Positions 54,853 to 64,000 of a stretch of 64,000 bases of DNA are shown in pieces. The position numbers were made by a program, and so were the translations under genes. Under the pieces are notes generated by a model. It did not search any database. It was not told the origin of the DNA and saw only the letters and a program-made list of their open reading frames with translations. Where the stretch lies: assembly GCA_037178675.1 (NCBI GenBank), contig JAYMGJ010000206.1, positions 186,001 through 250,000 on the forward strand. Direction: 5' to 3'. Positions within the stretch are counted from its first letter, which is position 1, and every line of letters begins with the position of its first letter. The stretch is from Scleroderma bovista (Eukaryota; Basidiomycota; Agaricomycetes; Boletales; Sclerodermataceae).

Positions 54853-55780
54853 AAGATCTGTGTGTATCGCAGTCACTGTTTTGTCAAAGAGGGGCTTTGT
54901 AGCGTCTGGAGCTGCAGTGAGTATTTTGGTTTGAAGTCTAATGAAGGTGCCAGTCCGCGCTGCATTTAAGTAAGACACGTAGGGAAACCAAGGCCCTCCA
55001 TGCTCCAGTCAGGCCTTAATGCGTGGGGCCTCCATCAATCGCCCGTTTTCGATAGTGAAGGGATGCTCACCGGAGGACAGAGCGGCAGCTCTCCAACTGT
55101 CTGGCCAACAAACCTACTTCGAAATGGCTGCTGTACTCCCAATATGTGAATCTGACCTCCGCACTGCATGCCATGGAGGCTTTCCATACAGTGTCAACTT
55201 GCTACATATGGGCAAATTCTGATCCCATGTCCAAATTTCGATCCTTGGCTTTCCTACAGCAATATGCATAAAGGGCCATCCAACTCCCTGCAACGAAAGA
55301 TTTGCCAACGACTGGTACGTCACCGCCCGATAGTCAAAGCGAACAGTGGAACATTTGTACACACAGATTAAGCGGTGTGCATGTAGGGTTTGGGTTTGAT
55401 ACGAGATCTAAACAGCCAAACTGGTGGGCTTTTGGATGTGTCACACGAGCATCGAAATCGTCGGAGGCGTAACATGGCGTACTCAAATGTGAAGGGTTTC
55501 GGAGGGGTTCCATCCGACCAACGTCAAGTGCCCTCCTAGTAAATGTCTCCGCTTGTGTAAACTTTGGGTTAGAATTGCTGTAGAGACTTGTTATGTGTGT
55601 TTCAATAAATGGATAACCTGGTCGACTCCTAATATGGCAAGCCAATCCGCATCACTATCGCATCATCAATCTCCTAGTTGTTAGATAGGCTCCACTCGAC
55701 GCTCGTGTGAGTCAAGTCCACCACCTCCCTAGCATCCATTTACCCACTCTTGATATCCAAAGAGTACCAGCACATCTGCC
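54853..55780. other. Intergenic region between divergent VWA and ASADH genes
   Basis: This stretch lies between the divergent starts of the VWA and aspartate-semialdehyde dehydrogenase genes and should contain both promoters. I see no gene: ORFs at 55019-55222, 55114-55362 and 55334-55645 overlap on opposite strands and show no motif. Confidence 0.5.
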
Positions 55781-57008
55781 ATGTCCAACTTACATAGGGT
55801 ATTGGAGGAAAAAAAGGCCAAAGTGGGCATACTAGGCGCGACAGGCACCGTTGGCCAGCGCTTTATCACTCTCCTGGCAGATCACCCATGGTTCACTATT
55901 CAAGCCCTCGGCGCATCTCCTAGATCTGCCGGGAAGCAATATGCCAAAGCCGCCAACTGGAAACAGACAACACGGATACCCCCCATCGTCCGTGAGATGA
56001 TAGTGCACGAATGCAAACCAGAGCACTTCAAAGACTGCGTGATCGTCTTCTCTGGATTAGATGCAGACGTTGCTGGCGACATAGGTGAGCGGATTGATGG
56101 ATCGTGTCCCCCTCCTAGCGCGATGTGCTAATGCAGTCTTGATAGAGGGTGCATTTAGAGCGGCGGATCTCGCTGTCTTTTCCAACGCTAAAAATTATCG
56201 GCGAGATCCCTCGGTTCCCCTCATCGTCCCTCTCGTAAACGCTTACCATCTCTCCATGGTCCCCCAACAACAAGCCCTGCACAATCCCCCCCTCCAGAAG
56301 GGATTTATCCTTACCAATGCCAACTGCTCCACCACTGGTCTCGTTGTACCTCTCCGCGCCCTCGAAAAATCCTTCGGGCCCTTGGAGGCATGCTTCGTGA
56401 CCACCATGCAAGCCATCTCCGGCGGCGGATACCCAGGTGTACCCAGCCTCGACATTGTCGATAACGTTGTTCCCTACATCGGCGGGGAGGAAGAAAAAAT
56501 GGAGTGGGAGACCCTCAAGATCCTCGGCGGCATTTCCGATGATGGCGATGGAAAAAAGTCCTTCGACATGCACGCATCTCGTCCCCTCCGCGTTTCTGCG
56601 TCGTGCAACCGTGTTCCGGTCATCGACGGCCACACAATGACAGTCTCAGTACGCTTCTCACGCAGACCACCCCCTAGCCCACAACAAGTCCGTGAAGCAC
56701 TTGTGGCTTATACCCCTGAGGCGCAATCCATGGGTTGCCCTTCTGCCCCCGTTCATGCTATCTTCGTGCATGAGGAGCCAGACCGTCCACAGCCTCGCTT
56801 AGATCGGTACTACCAGGACGGTGCTGGCGTCTCAGTCGGCCGCGTGCGACAGTGCCCCGTCCTGGATATTAAGTTTGTCGTGCTGGCTAATAACGTCTCC
56901 ATTGGTGCTGCGACTAGTAGCATCATCAATGCTGAGCTTGCCGTCCTTAAGGGTGTCGTGAAGCTGCCAGCTTATTATTTTAACCAACGACTGTGCCAGG
57001 AGGATTAA
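55781..57008 (+). CDS. HOM2: Aspartate-semialdehyde dehydrogenase
   Basis: Two exons, 55781-56084 and 56137-57008, with a 52-nt intron, give 391 residues, slightly longer than the yeast enzyme (365). The NADP-binding motif is GILGATGTVGQRF. The active-site cysteine lies in NANCSTTG, and SGGGYPGVPSLDIVDN and the late block DGHTMTVSVRF follow. The enzyme reduces aspartyl-4-phosphate to the semialdehyde, the branch point toward homoserine, threonine and methionine; in fungi it acts in the cytosol. The C-terminus ends NNVSIGAATSSIINAELA. The family position is clear, and the frame joins across the intron as GDIVLIEGAF. Confidence 0.92.
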
Positions 57009-57191
57009 TAGAAATGTACTTTGGATGGAATAGGTCTCTCAAGCAAATGTGTCCTTACGCATGGATTGGATCTCTCTTATTACTGTATTGTGAAAATATA
57101 CTTTAACATACAGCAACATACGGTTGGAACGTGCAAAGCATTAACGTATTCTAGCGTACAATATTACACACCTGGATTACAGGCAGAAAGT

Positions 57192-62045
<4,854 letters not shown>

Positions 62046-62229
62046 GGCTGCTGCGTTCGTCGCGGCCGCGTCGATATTGGGGAAGAAGAGAGCGTGGATT
62101 GCCCAGGCTCATTTACGCGCTCCACGTTAGGGCAGGCAATTTCGAGAATAATAAGCCAGGGATGTATTAGACTTTTGATGTACATACACGCTATCTCATG
62201 TAGCGTACACGGCAACGACGGTAGCGACT
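62046..62229. promoter_or_regulatory. Shared promoter region of SMC5 and the adjacent gene
   Basis: SMC5 starts leftward at 62045 and the acidic-protein gene rightward at 62230, leaving 184 bp between the start codons. Both promoters must fit here, or overlap the coding regions. No specific motif is identified. Confidence 0.55.
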
Positions 62230-63202
62230 ATGAGCATCCGCCGACAGAGTACCACACACGACCTTGCCGCGCTCCGCCTCCACCCTGATGGCTCGCGTGT
62301 CCAGCAGTCCTCCGCCAATGCCAGACAGCGCACCGCAAAGTGCACCGTTGTCGATGCGAGAGGCAACTGGATTGCACAGGACGCTGGCGGACGAAGCTCG
62401 GTCAAGAAACGGAAGAGCATCAGCAAAGCGATGGACGACGGACAAGAATGCGAGACCATCAGACTGTCCCCCGATGACAATGACACTGATGAGGATACCA
62501 AGCGTGCAAGGGTACGCAGGAGACGTTCGCGCAGCAAGGGAAAGCAATGCGCCGTAGAGGGAGGAGAGCAGGAGTCTGGCATCGAGCGCGAGCAGCTGGA
62601 TGCAAGGACGAAACACAGGCTTTCTTTCATGGAGGATTTGAGTTTCTTGGATCCCCCCCAAGAGCTCGTCTCCGAGCTAGACGACCCCAGTGGAATATCC
62701 TTTCCTCCACCTGCATCAGTACGTCTACTCAAGTGTATTCTCTCCATCGTTGACGGCCTCGTAGGAACTATTAAAGAGCATCCATCACTTTGCCAGTTGC
62801 TACTACCGTGAGCGTGGCCAACTGTCCAACAGCGGCAGGTTTTACCGTGAGGAAAAGAAAAAGAAACGACACAATGTCCATGTCCTCGCTACTGACAAGA
62901 TGAAGCAAGAGTCACTCGGGACCGACGAGGATACGTGGAAAGGTGCAGAAGAGGAAAGTGGTGGAGATGATGCCGAGGACGGTGGAGATGACGCTCCTGA
63001 CGACCAGGGCACCTTCACGGACGATCCGGATACAAAAGACATGTATAAGGCATTTGATGGCTCTGCCCTCATGGCTATAGGTTGGGTGTGTTAGCTTGGA
63101 GACTGGCTGTTACTAAAATGAAATGCAGGCATTGTGCTGCAAGAGCAAGTTGCGCACCTACTTGCGACATCAGCAGGGGCGCATGCCAGGTCAGAAGGAT
63201 GA
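62230..63202 (+). CDS. Acidic and basic low-complexity protein, unknown function
   Basis: Three predicted exons: 62230-62732, 62779-63080 and 63129-63202, about 292 residues. A basic stretch (RARVRRRRSRSKGK) is followed by a helical block (IHHFASCYYRERGQLSN). An acidic run (GDDAEDGGDDAPDDQG) comes next, then a conserved-looking end DMYKAFDGSALMAIGIVLQE. The mixture of basic and acidic tracts suggests a nuclear protein. I recall similar basidiomycete proteins ending ALMAIG-type, but no name. The first intron (46 nt) is inferred, because the reading frame LLKC must be re-entered as N-IHHFAS; its borders are the least certain. It is divergent from SMC5. Confidence 0.6.
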
Positions 63203-63472
63203 TCGCCACAAGTGAACTCGTCCTGCTCTACCACTGACCTCTAGCACGAATGAGCATCATGTTCAAAGTACGTGTCTATACCATGGTACGTTGAACAGGT
63301 GAGCTGCACTGTCTGTGGGGGGCACTATGGTGAAATCACATTCCAGTGGCCATGTCCACCTTGCAGTTACTCGAAGCTATCTTGCCTCAGTAGTAGTAGA
63401 CAACTCGTACATAGTTATCGAATAGGGTCTTACATGTCCTTTTGAGGGGTTCATCACTTTTGACCTCGTACT

Positions 63473-64000
63473 ATGAAACTACAAACACTCCTACCCAGTC
63501 TACTCGCGATTGCGGGGCTCGCTAATGCCCAGTACTTCTCAGCAGGCTGGACACCCGGACAGCCCATTCCAACACAGTCATCCCCGCCCCCACAGACCCA
63601 ACCACATCCAGCCAATCCTGCAGTCACCGTTTCCAACTTCTTCGATGCACTCCTCACAACGGGCCCCCTCTCGGCGCTCGCGTCGCTCGTTGGGCTGAAT
63701 GTTTCCGCACCGCAGGAGACGGCCTGGGACGACCGGATACCGCTCATCACGGATAGCAATTATGCAGACGTTATTGTTCACGAGTCGATGACGCCCGAGG
63801 AGGAGAAACAGCGATTATGGTTCTTGGTGATGTCCGTGTGTCCCCCCATTCTAAATGGCCTCTATGCTCATTCACCCACAGCACAGTCACCTCCGGACAG
63901 CCAGACAGCTTGTCCAAGTACATAGACGACGTGTTCGACCAGACATTCAACTACACCGTCGAACAAGGCGGTCTACCACACGTCCGGTTCGGGAGAATCG
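63473..64000 (+). CDS. Secreted or ER protein, thioredoxin-like, partial at the window end
   Basis: Exon 1 is 63473-63831 and exon 2 starts at 63882, running off the window. The N-terminus MKLQTLLPSLLAIAGLANAQ is a typical signal peptide. A Pro/Gln-rich linker (about residues 22-50) follows, then a domain with SNYADVIVHESMTPEEE, WFLVITVTSG and DDVFDQTFNYTVEQGG. The WFLVxVT pattern suggests a thioredoxin-like fold, but no CxxC is visible in this part. The exon join uses a GTCCGT donor and gives FLVITVTSG. No function is claimed. Confidence 0.65.

Noticed and set aside
63454..63759. Minus-strand 101-codon ORF at the window end
   Set aside because: It is the reverse frame of the signal-peptide gene on the plus strand.

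Overview
This 64 kb window reads as nuclear DNA of a filamentous basidiomycete, most likely an agaricomycete. The evidence is dense spliceosomal introns of about 45-80 nt with GT-AG ends, fungal gene families on the right, and Tad-like LINE plus Ty1/copia and Ty3/gypsy retroelements on the left. The species cannot be named from the sequence alone.

Layout. (1) 1-4.7 kb: a frame-broken multi-exon membrane-protein gene, then a multi-exon P-loop GTPase gene. (2) 4.8-9.8 kb: a tandem array of about 63 units, mostly 81 bp, each built as an intron-like block (GTGAGT...TTGACAG) followed by exactly three bases before the next GT. It leads into a coding remnant at 10.0-10.9 kb that is cut by a copia LTR. 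(3) 11-43.5 kb: a retrotransposon cluster with copia fragments, long (2.1-2.3 kb) solo LTRs of two related families called L1 and L2 here, a chromodomain gypsy element, an 8.1 kb LINE and a second gypsy pol. It also holds a decayed host-like gene at 14.4-18.4 kb with in-frame 37-codon repeat exons. Six insertions carry 4-bp target-site duplications (two with one mismatch), and removing them rejoins interrupted reading frames. This gives a relative history: gypsy, then L2 LTR, then LINE, then two small solo LTRs.

(4) 43.6-64 kb: ordinary gene-dense chromosome with a DHX33-like DEAH helicase, a hotdog-fold thioesterase, a TTC27/Emw1-like TPR protein, a small unknown protein, EMC6, a von Willebrand A-domain protein, aspartate-semialdehyde dehydrogenase, SMC5, an acidic unknown protein and the start of a secreted protein. 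These serve ribosome biogenesis, membrane-protein insertion, amino-acid synthesis and genome maintenance and do not form one pathway.

Most unusual features: the AG-NNN-GT array, whose three-base spacing persists in units whose bodies no longer resemble the consensus; the 37-codon exon repeat gene; and a ~165-codon reading frame kept open in six copies of the L1/L2 LTRs. Intron and exon borders given here are my manual predictions.
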